From Actinomyces oris (lineage in GTDB: Bacteria > Actinomycetota > Actinomycetes > Actinomycetales > Actinomycetaceae): a DNA stretch of 64,000 nucleotides. The notes under the pieces were generated by a model. It worked only from the letters and a program-made list of their open reading frames with translations, made no database searches and had not been told where the DNA came from. The position numbers and the translations under genes were made by a program. The stretch is from contig NZ_VICC01000006.1 in the NCBI RefSeq assembly GCF_006546825.1, forward strand, positions 62,001-126,000, written 5' to 3'. Numbering within the stretch: position 1 is the stretch's first letter; each line of letters starts with the position of its first letter. Positions 41,435 to 50,101 of this stretch are shown in pieces.

Positions 41435-43105
41435 TTATGAGTCCGAGTCTTGCCTCGACTGCTCCTCCGCAAACGCCCTGAGGTCAACCAGCATTTGCGT
41501 TGCTTCGGTAATGAGTCGTGCGATGTACTCCTGTGGCGTATCATTCCCGAGTTCTTCCTCGAGATAGGCCTGCCCACTGCTGCCTGACGAATGTGCCGCA
41601 ATGCGTGAACGCATCCTCTGGATTCTTTGCAGAAGACGGACGTCGCGCTCGGTATGTTGGTATGACTGAGCCTCTAAGAACTTTCTGAGTTTAGCGATCC
41701 CTTTATCGTTCTTTGTGTCCGAAAGGTACGAGGCCAACTTTCTCTCGTTGAGATAATCTACTAAGACAAGTGCGAGGTTGATCGACTGTGCGCGCAGTTC
41801 TGCGTCGGTGTCATTGACGGGGATGCGCAGACGCTGAAGCACGCCAGCGTCCGGCCCTTCTGCCTTGCGATGGAGCCGCCATCCCCAGTGCTTGTCCCAA
41901 GAACTCTGTAGTTGGTTGTACGCTAGTTTAAAGCAGTGTTCTGGGTTCTTGCTGTTGGTTGGCTGATTAAGGAATGCCCGACGAAAAGCTACTTCACTCA
42001 TTTTCTGTGTCGGAGGAACATTATAGGCAAGCCAATGAGTCCAGTGCTCGGATGGGATATCTCGACCAATGTCTCCAAGAAACACTGATATGACGTCGAA
42101 GAACTCATTGTCTATTTTAACGCCCCACAGGTAGGAACACGATAGGTACCCGTCACTCACCGTGTACAGCTCGGAATCATCATAGTATCTTTGGAGTACT
42201 TCTCGTTTAAAGAACACGGGCGTGAGGTAAGGAGGTGCGTCCGGATTCTTGCCGAAGTAGTTGGCAAGACGATCTGGATCGCATGTGTACTTGACTGGCT
42301 TGCCGTGGTCGTCTTCACCGATGATGAACTCTGGATAGTCTGCAGGATCAGCCTCGTCCCAAGGCCAGATTCCGCAGGTGTCTTGGGGTGGAGCGGGAAT
42401 AATTCGTTTTGCTAACACTCGAGAGAAGACTCGTCTCTCTTCTCCTGATATCTGACCAACATTCAACGAGGCAAAAAGTAGGTCGATGTTGCTGTGGCCC
42501 TCAAACTCGAGATCGGAGAACTTGCTCGAGTTTTCGTTGCATGGCATGAAAGTAACGGAATCGACCAATAGAACTGCATCGAGTTGTCGCGCAGCCATGT
42601 AGCGCTTTAGTATGGGTGTCCGAACTTCAATCCTATCGTCTTGGAATCTGATGGCAAGATCTGTTGAACCGTCATTTTTGACTTCGTAGTAGTTGCCGGA
42701 CTTTGGGTCCTGCCATAGGTTCATCAGGAGTCTGAATTCTTCGGACACTATCCAAGCATCTGGTACAACGCCGTGAAATTGGTGAAAGATAACCAATGGT
42801 TCGAAATCTGGCAGTTTATTGCTTCTCGTGTACGATATTTCGCCTCCACTAGTTGCAAATCCAGGAAATCCGTCACCCTTCGTGAAGTCCCAGCCGGCGT
42901 CTGAAAGAATTTTGTTGCGCATTCTTGGCTGAGCAAACGCCATGTAGCGACCGCCGTTGTTCTCATTGTCGAGATGCCAGTCGTCGTACACGACTGTCCA
43001 TGGGCCATCGCCGTTGGTGAAGGCCGATTTGATCGTCCGCTCTTGCTTGAGCCGATCCCGTATCTGCTCATGTTCGTCGTCGTCCAGTTCGCTGTGCTTT
43101 GTCAT
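41435..43105 (-). CDS. Hypothetical protein, possible HEPN-like C-terminus
   Basis: A 556-aa soluble protein with a long mixed alpha/beta N-terminus rich in aromatic residues (EFRLLMNLWQDPKSGNYYEV) and a helical C-terminal 120 residues. The segment RIQRMRSRIAAHSSG contains an Arg-x5-His arrangement compatible with a HEPN RNase motif, but the overall fold cannot be confirmed. The gene is AT-rich relative to its surroundings. It is followed on the other side by a membrane protein on the same strand, divergent from the HTH gene. Confidence 0.65.
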   Translation of the reverse strand: MTKHSELDDDEHEQIRDRLKQERTIKSAFTNGDGPWTVVYDDWHLDNENNGGRYMAFAQPRMRNKILSDAGWDFTKGDGFPGFATSGGEISYTRSNKLPDFEPLVIFHQFHGVVPDAWIVSEEFRLLMNLWQDPKSGNYYEVKNDGSTDLAIRFQDDRIEVRTPILKRYMAARQLDAVLLVDSVTFMPCNENSSKFSDLEFEGHSNIDLLFASLNVGQISGEERRVFSRVLAKRIIPAPPQDTCGIWPWDEADPADYPEFIIGEDDHGKPVKYTCDPDRLANYFGKNPDAPPYLTPVFFKREVLQRYYDDSELYTVSDGYLSCSYLWGVKIDNEFFDVISVFLGDIGRDIPSEHWTHWLAYNVPPTQKMSEVAFRRAFLNQPTNSKNPEHCFKLAYNQLQSSWDKHWGWRLHRKAEGPDAGVLQRLRIPVNDTDAELRAQSINLALVLVDYLNERKLASYLSDTKNDKGIAKLRKFLEAQSYQHTERDVRLLQRIQRMRSRIAAHSSGSSGQAYLEEELGNDTPQEYIARLITEATQMLVDLRAFAEEQSRQDSDS

Positions 43106-43183
43106 GATGATTCCTTTAAATCAGTTGCGCTTTGCCCGGATAACGCGTTGTGTGTGGGAGGAATGTCTGTCTTTGCAATATCT

Positions 43184-43984
43184 TCAACTGCTTCGCCAAT
43201 CACTGATTCTTCTATTATACGAGATTTGTGCGGAAATGTAGCGGCCTTCAGGGCTATTGTGCTGGAAATGATCTTGTTCGCGTCCGACTGTTTTGTCTGA
43301 CTGCCTGAACCAGGGGCACCAGCACTTTTCGCAGCGCCGATAAGTCGTCATTGTCGGTGCGAGACGTTTGCGTTGATATGCGACGTGTTGTGTGATGTGA
43401 TGGCCGCATTTGCAAACTGGCTCTATGGTTAAGAGTTGTTTTCTGCGGTTGATCCGTGTCTTCTTGCCGAGCACGACACTCCCATCGCCGAGGAGAGCAT
43501 ATGGTACGAGTGGTAATGGCCCGCCTGGCCTGTTCTTGTCCACCCATTCATAGTATCTTTTCCTGATTGCATCTCGACCTTCAAGTTTGTAGGCAGGAAG
43601 TCTGTTGCACGATGGAAGTGGCTGTGGAACGACAAAGTATAGATTTCGGCCAGGTTCGCAGTTTTTATTGACTACAGCCGATGCAGTGCGGGTAGATAGT
43701 GACTCTCTTAGATTTCTTTTTGAACTAAAGCGTTTAGTAAGTATAGATCGCAGCGGCCGTATTTTTGCTGGCATGGAGCCGATTGTGGCGATGTGGTGGT
43801 CGATAGACCCGAAGTTAGTGACATGAACACAAAAGCCTTCATTGTCCGTCGTTGGTTCAAGGAGAAGGCGTAGCCCTTTTGGTAAGAAATATCCTTTTAT
43901 AGCTCTCCATATTCCATAGCAGATGGATGATAGCCCAAAGATCGTGCTGACAATCGTGGCCCAGTTGGCGGCTGTATTCAGCAT
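43184..43984 (-). CDS. Membrane-anchored protein with zinc-ribbon-like C-terminus
   Basis: A protein of about 266 aa beginning MLNTAANWATIVSTIFGLSS, a single membrane helix, then a beta-rich middle (GLRLLLEPTTDNEGFCVHVT). Near the end CKCGHHITQH and CEKCWCPWF form two Cys pairs that could bind zinc. The ATG at 43984 is chosen because it opens the membrane segment and has AGGAC upstream; the frame extends to 44077. No family recognised. Confidence 0.6.
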   Translation of the reverse strand: MLNTAANWATIVSTIFGLSSICYGIWRAIKGYFLPKGLRLLLEPTTDNEGFCVHVTNFGSIDHHIATIGSMPAKIRPLRSILTKRFSSKRNLRESLSTRTASAVVNKNCEPGRNLYFVVPQPLPSCNRLPAYKLEGRDAIRKRYYEWVDKNRPGGPLPLVPYALLGDGSVVLGKKTRINRRKQLLTIEPVCKCGHHITQHVAYQRKRLAPTMTTYRRCEKCWCPWFRQSDKTVGREQDHFQHNSPEGRYISAQISYNRRISDWRSS

Positions 43985-44235
43985 GACCGTCCTGTCTGCT
44001 TTGGGGGAGCACAGACCAGTGGTGGTGCTGGTGGCCTGCGTGAGAAGAGTCGCCGTCGCTGAACAGCCTGGCGTCATCGCGTCTGTCTGATCTCATACGG
44101 CGACCCCATCATCGTACGTCGCCTGGTGGTGCCATCCCTGCGCCTCCGCGGCTGACATAGGTCGCACTCTAGTAACGGTGCGAGGTGCATCCACCTCATC
44201 CGCCGTACCTTGGGAGAAGCGTCCCTTCCTTCTCC

Positions 44236-44478
44236 CTACACCTCCAACCCACTCACCAACCCACCGGCGTCGGTGTCGAGGGCGTGGGCGATGCGGAGGA
44301 TGTTGTGGAGGCTGAGGTTGCGTTGGCCGCGTTCGACCTGGCCGATGTACGACCAGTGCAGGGTGGTGCGCTCGGCCAGCTTCTCCTGCGACAGGCCCAG
44401 TTGCTCGCGGCGGGCGCGCACACGCCGGCCGAACTCACCAGTGGCTGGTGAGAGCGGCGGCTTGCGGTCGGTGGGCAC
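44236..44478 (-). CDS. XRE-family regulator next to two-TM pseudogene
   Basis: The 80-aa product is a single HTH_3 domain: RVRARREQLGLSQEKLAERT followed by HWSYIGQVERGQRNLSL. It differs from the XRE pair in element I but occupies the same position, downstream of a two-TM gene on the same strand. Probably a repressor of that gene (inference). Confidence 0.85.
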   Translation of the reverse strand: MPTDRKPPLSPATGEFGRRVRARREQLGLSQEKLAERTTLHWSYIGQVERGQRNLSLHNILRIAHALDTDAGGLVSGLEV

Positions 44479-44620
44479 GGCTCCATCTCAACCGGCCGAA
44501 GACTCCCAATCCAGAGACTATGTATTTCAGGACGATGTATCCTGTGTCTGTCCGTGGCGGTCGAGTAGGTGAGGAGGTGAGCCTGATGGACGGTGGCGAG
44601 TGACCATTCGCAGAGATCCT

Positions 44621-45778
44621 CTACCCCTCTCGGAAGGATGCTGCTGCCTCAGGCTGCTTGGTCTGGGGCAGCTCCTCGTTCAGTGTCCAGGTGAAGGCAA
44701 CGCCGGAGCCTGGCATGAGCCAACCAGCCGACTCGAGGGCGATGACCTTGCCTGGGACGGCTTCTGGCGATCGGACGATGCGGGCCGCTGGTGCCGTGGC
44801 CACGGTGCCGTTGACACGCATATCACCTATACTGGTGTCGGTGTAGTCCAAGTGCAGCGACCAGCCTCGGGTTGGTTGTCTGACGGCGAAGTACAACCGG
44901 TGGCTCCACTGTGGGGTGATGGTGCGGAAAACCTGGCGGATACGGACTGGCTCACCGCTCCTGGCTTCTTCGTCCAGGTCGACGCTGTAGGTCTGGCCGG
45001 TAGCACGGGTACTGCGGCGGATCGGCTGTGGCCGGCCATCGACGGCCAGCTCCAGCAGCTCGTACGCCTCCCGACGGCGAGCGTCCATGCCAGGGCGCGG
45101 TGCCATGAACCACGTGGAAGTGGCTGGCACGTCCTGGCGCAGCTCGTTGTACTCAGCCTGGTCAGACACGCACGCAAAGCGCCGGGTAGCACTGCTGGGC
45201 ACGGTGGTGTACTCCCACTCCACGGTGACGTCCAGCAGAGGAGTACCTGCGGTACTCCTCTCTACTGCAGTAGAGAGCCGAACGCGCACCGCCACGTCGT
45301 ACCACCGCTCAGCGGCGCGGATGGCTTGGTCTCGGATGTCGCGTTAGATCTCACGGGCGAATTGCTCATCGCCCAGGCGCAGGGCCATCACGTTGGCGGC
45401 GATGTCGTCCAGCAGCTCCGGCGTGGCCACACGCTTCAAGTCCTCGGGATGGATGGCGAAGCCCTCCACCACCGCATCGCGCATCGCCGGAGCCTCCTCA
45501 CGGATGATCTGGCGGAAGCGTGCAAGCGTGTGCGCTTCCTGGTCTCTCCGGAAGGTGTACTCGAAGAACGTCGATAGCAGCCCCGCACCAAACAGCGTGC
45601 CGCCCAGCTCACCCAGCGGCAGGGCATGTAGCCACTGCCAACTTCCCAGCTGCAGCGGAGTCAGCCAAGCGTTGAGCATCATGAGGAGGATGCCTGCCAG
45701 AGTGAAGGAGACGGCCAGAAGGGAAGCCTTAGTTTTGCGGAGGCGGTGGTGGAGGGAAGGGGGATGATCGTTGGACAT
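44621..45778 (-). pseudogene. Two-TM/beta-rich protein broken by in-frame stop
   Basis: Paralogue of the protein at 15257. The frame is open from the ATG at 45778 to a TAA at 45344-45346; the same frame continues to 44621. In element I the corresponding codon is TAT (EIYADI), so a Tyr codon has become a stop. Upstream parts read LLAVSFTLAGILLMMLNAW and, after the stop, VRLSTAVERSTAGTPLLDV. The membrane part could still be made alone. The next ATG after the stop, at 45295, could restart the C-terminal domain. The promoter has an extended -10 with a 10-nt gap to the ATG. Confidence 0.8.
45238..45277 (-). repeat. Palindrome plus inverted repeat, second copy
   Basis: The same 20-bp palindrome (45258-45277) with an overlapping 10-bp inverted repeat occurs in the homologous position of the element I two-TM gene. 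The loop is TGC on the plus strand. Confidence 0.7.
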
Positions 45779-45788
45779 GTATGGACTT

Positions 45789-45797
45789 ATTATAGCA
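45789..45797 (-). promoter_or_regulatory. Extended -10 promoter of two-TM pseudogene
   Basis: On the minus strand TGCTATAAT ends 10 nt before the ATG at 45778, matching the arrangement of the element I gene. A leaderless transcript is expected. Confidence 0.5.
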
Positions 45798-45890
45798 AAC
45801 TTGCCATATATAATCTAAGTGATACCAAACTAGATCGCGTCTTCATCATGGTGCTCATTTGCCCCTTAGAGAGTGGGCTAGAATCGCCCC

Positions 45891-46592
45891 ATGTGGAATC
45901 CGGCGCGTGAACTCCTCGCCATGATCGACTCATGGGACAGCAGCAACTCGCTCATCATCGGCCGAGGAGAACCCGCGAACGATGACTCATCGGTAGTTTT
46001 TTGGGAGACTCAGGCGACCGCCGTCCGCTTGCTTCTTGAGGTCGAAGAGTTCCTGCGGGATGACGGTTCCTACGAGGAAGACGCAGGCACTCTTGTCGAG
46101 CTTTGGCTGGAGTTATTCCCGCCGCGACAAGATTGGTGCTCATCCGGAGGATTCCCTCGAGCCTCGCGGGGGACACGGAGCGCTTTGCGACAGATCGCTC
46201 GCCGCATGGACAGTGAGAGCACACAGTTCGTCGATTTGAGCCCCGACGCCCTGGGCGAACTACGGCAGGCGCTTGAGGAGCTGTTACGCACGATCCAACA
46301 CCTGCCCAACCTTCAGCCAGCGGGTCGCGATAGGCTTGTTCTCCTGATTCAGCGCGCATTGCGGATCATCGAAGAGGAGCCTGATCGACCTGACAAAATT
46401 CAAGCGGTTACCTGCGAAGTTGCCGGCGCTACTCTTCCCGTCGTGAGTGTCGCGCCCGAGGAAAAACGCAGAGGAATCTTGGATAAAATTATGCATATTG
46501 CAGGCATGTGGGCCATGAATGTAACTGCTGGTGCAGCAGGGAACTTGCTGGCAGCCGGCGCTGCGCTATGTTTACCTCAAATTCAGTCTTAG
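45891..46592 (+). CDS. Hypothetical protein with C-terminal hydrophobic helix
   Basis: This 233-aa, mainly helical acidic protein (TAVRLLLEVEEFLRDDGSYE; ALGELRQALEELLRTIQHLP) ends in a hydrophobic segment (MNVTAGAAGNLLAAGAALCL) that could insert in a membrane. No catalytic motif. The next ORF follows 70 bp downstream on the same strand. It is divergent from the two-TM pseudogene. Confidence 0.65.
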   Translation: MWNPARELLAMIDSWDSSNSLIIGRGEPANDDSSVVFWETQATAVRLLLEVEEFLRDDGSYEEDAGTLVELWLELFPPRQDWCSSGGFPRASRGTRSALRQIARRMDSESTQFVDLSPDALGELRQALEELLRTIQHLPNLQPAGRDRLVLLIQRALRIIEEEPDRPDKIQAVTCEVAGATLPVVSVAPEEKRRGILDKIMHIAGMWAMNVTAGAAGNLLAAGAALCLPQIQS

Positions 46593-46662
46593 AATGGTTT
46601 GATGAATTCAAGATACGTACAAGTCAATAGTACTGGGCGATGTTAGCTGTCTGTGGGATCGC

Positions 46663-46998
46663 TTGCCCGGCGATTTCTCACTTGATGCGCTAGAGCAGAT
46701 AACGATGGGGCGCATTTTTAGCATGACGAAGCAAGCAGCCGAACAATGCGCCGACCCTGAGGTGTGTTACTATCTCGAAACCACTGCTCGTGCACTAGAC
46801 GTCGTCAAAGGTGTTAGGAACGACGTTCTCCATGCGCGCCCAGCCACGATGTCGCCAGGTGAGAAACAGCGGCTCTATCGATTAGGTGCTAACGGACGGC
46901 GCTTTTGGGTCGACGATGAGTGGCTCGATAGAAAGATGGAAGAAGTCGATCAGGCGATCAAGGATGTGAATGCTGCGCAGCCACCGTTTACCGGGTGA
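46663..46998 (+). CDS. Short HEPN-like protein, start uncertain
   Basis: An ORF of about 111 aa from a TTG. The central helix has VRNDVLHARP, an Arg-x4-His pattern as in HEPN proteins, and YYLETTARALDVVKGV precedes it. The frame is open a further 19 codons upstream without a good start, so the gene may be truncated or begin at a rare codon. It may form an operon with the preceding gene. Confidence 0.45.
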   Translation: MPGDFSLDALEQITMGRIFSMTKQAAEQCADPEVCYYLETTARALDVVKGVRNDVLHARPATMSPGEKQRLYRLGANGRRFWVDDEWLDRKMEEVDQAIKDVNAAQPPFTG

Positions 46999-47021
46999 GG
47001 CCCGTAATGCGACCCGCCCCC

Positions 47022-47300
47022 TTAAAGAAGGGCAGCAACGGCCATGCCAGCAGTTGCTAACACAAGCGCTATTGTGGCAGCAACCAGACACCAACTAGAA
47101 ACTAGCATCCTGTTTGCAATCTTTATTTCCTGAGCTTCTCGTTGCTCGAGAAGCCAAAGATTAAGAACCTCCTTTGCTCCCCACACCACGTGCTTTCCGC
47201 CTACCGTTCGAAGAACATTCTCGATCCTACGTAGGTCGTCTTCGGATGGCACTTTGGTGTCGAACTTGGGTGTTGTGATGCGGTTACTTTTCTTGAACAT
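47022..47300 (-). CDS. Small single-TM protein downstream of kinase
   Basis: The 92-aa product begins MFKKSNRITTPKFDTKVPSE, has a central helical part (VVWGAKEVLNLWLLEQREAQ) and ends in a membrane helix (CLVAATIALVLATAGMAVAA). AAGGAA lies upstream of the ATG at 47300. It is 46 bp downstream of the kinase stop on the same strand and may be its substrate or anchor (inference). Confidence 0.6.
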   Translation of the reverse strand: MFKKSNRITTPKFDTKVPSEDDLRRIENVLRTVGGKHVVWGAKEVLNLWLLEQREAQEIKIANRMLVSSWCLVAATIALVLATAGMAVAALL

Positions 47301-47346
47301 GCGTGAATTCCTTCCAATTATAGACGCAGTGATCGCTATAATAGTC

Positions 47347-48822
47347 CTATTCTTCCCGCCAATTGCGCTTAACAAGCTTCTCGGGCATGGTCGATGGCCT
47401 AAACAGCTTGGAATTGCTCGCTTCTGCAAACCAGCCAATCCAGCGATCAACAAACTCTTGCGAATCTGCGCGGTCAAGTTGCTCGAGGGGCCAAGCAAGT
47501 TGCGTGGTGCCAAACACTCCCTCGAACGCGATCGAGATCTCCTCTGGCTGTGCGGCGTATGGCACCATTCGTTGATGGTTACGCCAATCCATAAACGCAA
47601 GCTCAAACCACTCAAACCGTCCCTCATGCAGTGCATCGCAGTACCACAGGGAATGTGAGCGGCCAGGATGTTCATTCTGACTTGATGTTTGCAACAGCTC
47701 GATACTGGCACAAGCGATCACCTCAAATGGCCCGTTCCATCGCTCCGGCTGGATTATTCGCGAGCCCACAAACTCGAGACGCGCCGCGGCCAACGTCACG
47801 CTTGAGATCGTGATCTTGTCACCAAGATTCGTCTGCTCGTCCCGTTGCTCAGTCTTTGCGAGAGGTGCGTTATCGACGATCGTGTTCTGTACCGTCGCGC
47901 GGAGATGCTCAAATGATCGGCATGCACCTTGGAACAGTTCTTTGCGCCGTTCCAACAACGTCTTGCGCTGCTCATCTTCGGCGAACGCTTGCGAACGCAG
48001 TGCCGAATACTGTTGCGAGACTTGCTGTAGCTGTTGTACGCCAGGACTTGCAGGAGCGTCTGCGGCGTGGGCGAGTTGCTGCAGAACCCAATCGGCGGTG
48101 GGGCGTGCTCCAGCCGCTTTGTAAAGACACTGTTCGACCATGACCTGTAGTCGTGGGGCCTCGATGCTCAAATCCGGCGCAGTGGTGTGAAGGTGCTGCT
48201 CTCGTAGCGCTTCGGTGGTCTGTCCCTGGAACGGCAGGTGGCCTTCCAGCAGTTCATAGGCCGTGACTCCGAAGGCATACATGTCGGTGGCTGAGGTTGC
48301 CCGTTCACTCTGCCACTGCTCTGGAGCCGCGTACAGCGCGGTGAAGCTATGCTTACGCGTCACAGCAGATGTTGAGGCGTCTCGATAGCGGGCGATGCCA
48401 AAGTCGCATAGCTGCCAGACGCCGTCCGTGTAGAGCACATTCTCTGGCTTCAGGTCACGATGAACCAGGCCTGCTTGTCCAATCTCATTCAGCCCATGCG
48501 CAACATCGGAGAGGATGGTGAACTTTTCCTCGAGGCACAGATCATTGTCCGTAATATACTGGCGGAGAGAATATTCAGCACGCGGCATGATCAGGACGTA
48601 CATGCCGTCATCTTCACCGCTGTCCAGCACGGGCACCACATGGGGCAAGTTCGTTGAGGCTCCGATCAGGAGCTCGCGCTGAGCGCCAGGCTTGATCGAG
48701 ACGAACTTCGCCACTGCGCGCTCGACGCCGTCCCTCCACGCCTCTCGCACCGATCCATACCCGCCAGCACCGAGCTCGTCGCCAACTTCCCACGCATGCT
48801 GCTCAAGCTTCACCGTCACCAT
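47347..48822 (-). CDS. Serine/threonine protein kinase with novel C-terminal half
   Basis: Residues 10-270 form a Hanks-type kinase: GAGGYGSV loop, VAKFV lysine, LVHRDLKPENVLY catalytic loop, CDFGIARY magnesium loop, YAAPEQW and DMYAFGVTAYELLEG. The remaining 220 residues contain a coiled coil (VSQQYSALRSQAFAEDEQRK) and an alpha/beta domain (KITISSVTLAAARLEFVGSR; FEVIACASIELLQ) without recognised family. There is no membrane helix or PASTA domain, so it is a soluble kinase. All catalytic residues are present. A signalling role in a defence context is plausible but unproven. Confidence 0.85.
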   Translation of the reverse strand: MVTVKLEQHAWEVGDELGAGGYGSVREAWRDGVERAVAKFVSIKPGAQRELLIGASTNLPHVVPVLDSGEDDGMYVLIMPRAEYSLRQYITDNDLCLEEKFTILSDVAHGLNEIGQAGLVHRDLKPENVLYTDGVWQLCDFGIARYRDASTSAVTRKHSFTALYAAPEQWQSERATSATDMYAFGVTAYELLEGHLPFQGQTTEALREQHLHTTAPDLSIEAPRLQVMVEQCLYKAAGARPTADWVLQQLAHAADAPASPGVQQLQQVSQQYSALRSQAFAEDEQRKTLLERRKELFQGACRSFEHLRATVQNTIVDNAPLAKTEQRDEQTNLGDKITISSVTLAAARLEFVGSRIIQPERWNGPFEVIACASIELLQTSSQNEHPGRSHSLWYCDALHEGRFEWFELAFMDWRNHQRMVPYAAQPEEISIAFEGVFGTTQLAWPLEQLDRADSQEFVDRWIGWFAEASNSKLFRPSTMPEKLVKRNWREE

Positions 48823-49051
48823 GGCTGAATGTTACCTGAACAGCGATTGACGGCTCCACACAGGTACTGCATGTGTCGCACAATACCTACCAGATGGTGG
48901 AACGTATCGGTTTGCGGCTGTGTGTTAACTACTACCCCTGGTCATCGAAAGGCGCGCCCATGGGCAGCAACTATGTGACATCGGGGGACTGGGGTCGCAC
49001 TTGAGCGTGTCAGTGCGGATAGCGAAACATCCGACATTACTGATTCTATGG

Positions 49052-49834
49052 TCAGTTAAGGAATTGCGCAGTGTTTGCGAAGACTGTGGTTAGATTGGCC
49101 GCGAACTCCAGTGCCGTCTTGGCTGTTTTCTGCGCTTGCTTCCATCGGCCAGCATTTGCATCCGATTCCAGATGGTCTGCTAGAGACTGCGCTTCCTCCA
49201 CTTTCTCTCTCCACTGGGGGTCTGCTTGCAATGATCGGCAATCCTGACGAAGAGCATCAATGAGCCTAAAGATGTCCTGACTATTCAATCCCATGTTCAT
49301 CTGAGTTTGCATAGCACCACGTCCGGCTATCTGGATGTTTCCAGTTGGATTATTAACTATCTGGACATCTCCATTGATGATACTAGCGCCAGAAGACAGT
49401 TTTTGCCACTGTTGTTCGCTAAGATAAACCTTTGTTGGCGGACGCTTGAATACATCCCAGGATAAGAACTGGAGAAACCAGCCTATTCTGTCCGGATCGT
49501 AAGCTTTGAAAAATAATTGCCTGTCGAGCAAATCCTTGAGGATAACGTATCTTTGCGAAGTATTGTAGCCTTTAGATTTCCAGAATCCGGATAGTTTGAC
49601 TATGGTATGTTTTTGTTGTGACGCGATATAAACGGCTTCAATTAGTTCACTCTGAACGCTGCGCTTTAGATCGTCTGGAAGCCTACCTAGATTTTCTCGC
49701 CTTTTTCCCCACAGATAAGAGAATACTGTGAGCAGTAGAAATGAGACCAGAACACAAATGACTCCAATTATAGCAATCCAGACGACCTTGTTCATTACAG
49801 GAATCGTAGAAATTTTTGGGAGATCGATGTTCAC
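49052..49834 (-). CDS. Membrane-anchored hypothetical protein
   Basis: A 260-aa protein with one N-terminal helix (VVWIAIIGVICVLVSFLLLT), a winged-helix-like middle (KLSGFWKSKGYNTSQRYVIL with LKDLLDRQLFF) and a beta/helical C-terminus (NGDVQIVNNPTGNIQIAGRG). The last pattern recalls small repeat-rich proteins that bind nucleic acid or assemble as oligomers. No firm family. It is AT-rich, with about 230-270 bp of empty sequence on each side. Confidence 0.6.
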   Translation of the reverse strand: MNIDLPKISTIPVMNKVVWIAIIGVICVLVSFLLLTVFSYLWGKRRENLGRLPDDLKRSVQSELIEAVYIASQQKHTIVKLSGFWKSKGYNTSQRYVILKDLLDRQLFFKAYDPDRIGWFLQFLSWDVFKRPPTKVYLSEQQWQKLSSGASIINGDVQIVNNPTGNIQIAGRGAMQTQMNMGLNSQDIFRLIDALRQDCRSLQADPQWREKVEEAQSLADHLESDANAGRWKQAQKTAKTALEFAANLTTVFANTAQFLN

Positions 49835-50101
49835 AGTTTACTCCTCTGATGTAATACTCTAGAATGACCCCGTTGATCAGATGAACAACGACACGGGAAC
49901 CTGGGTGCTTGGTGACATTATCATTGTGGCGGAACTATTCTTGTGAATCTAGTGAATGCTCCTGTCGGACGAGGTCTCATCGTTAAAGGAGTTCCGCACC
50001 GAGTCGAAACCCACAATCATGACTGTAGTCGTCATCACGTTGAGTTTCTATCAGTTTGCTCAGTTGGTCTGTCACTGCGATTCGAGGACTAGTGACGTCC
50101 C

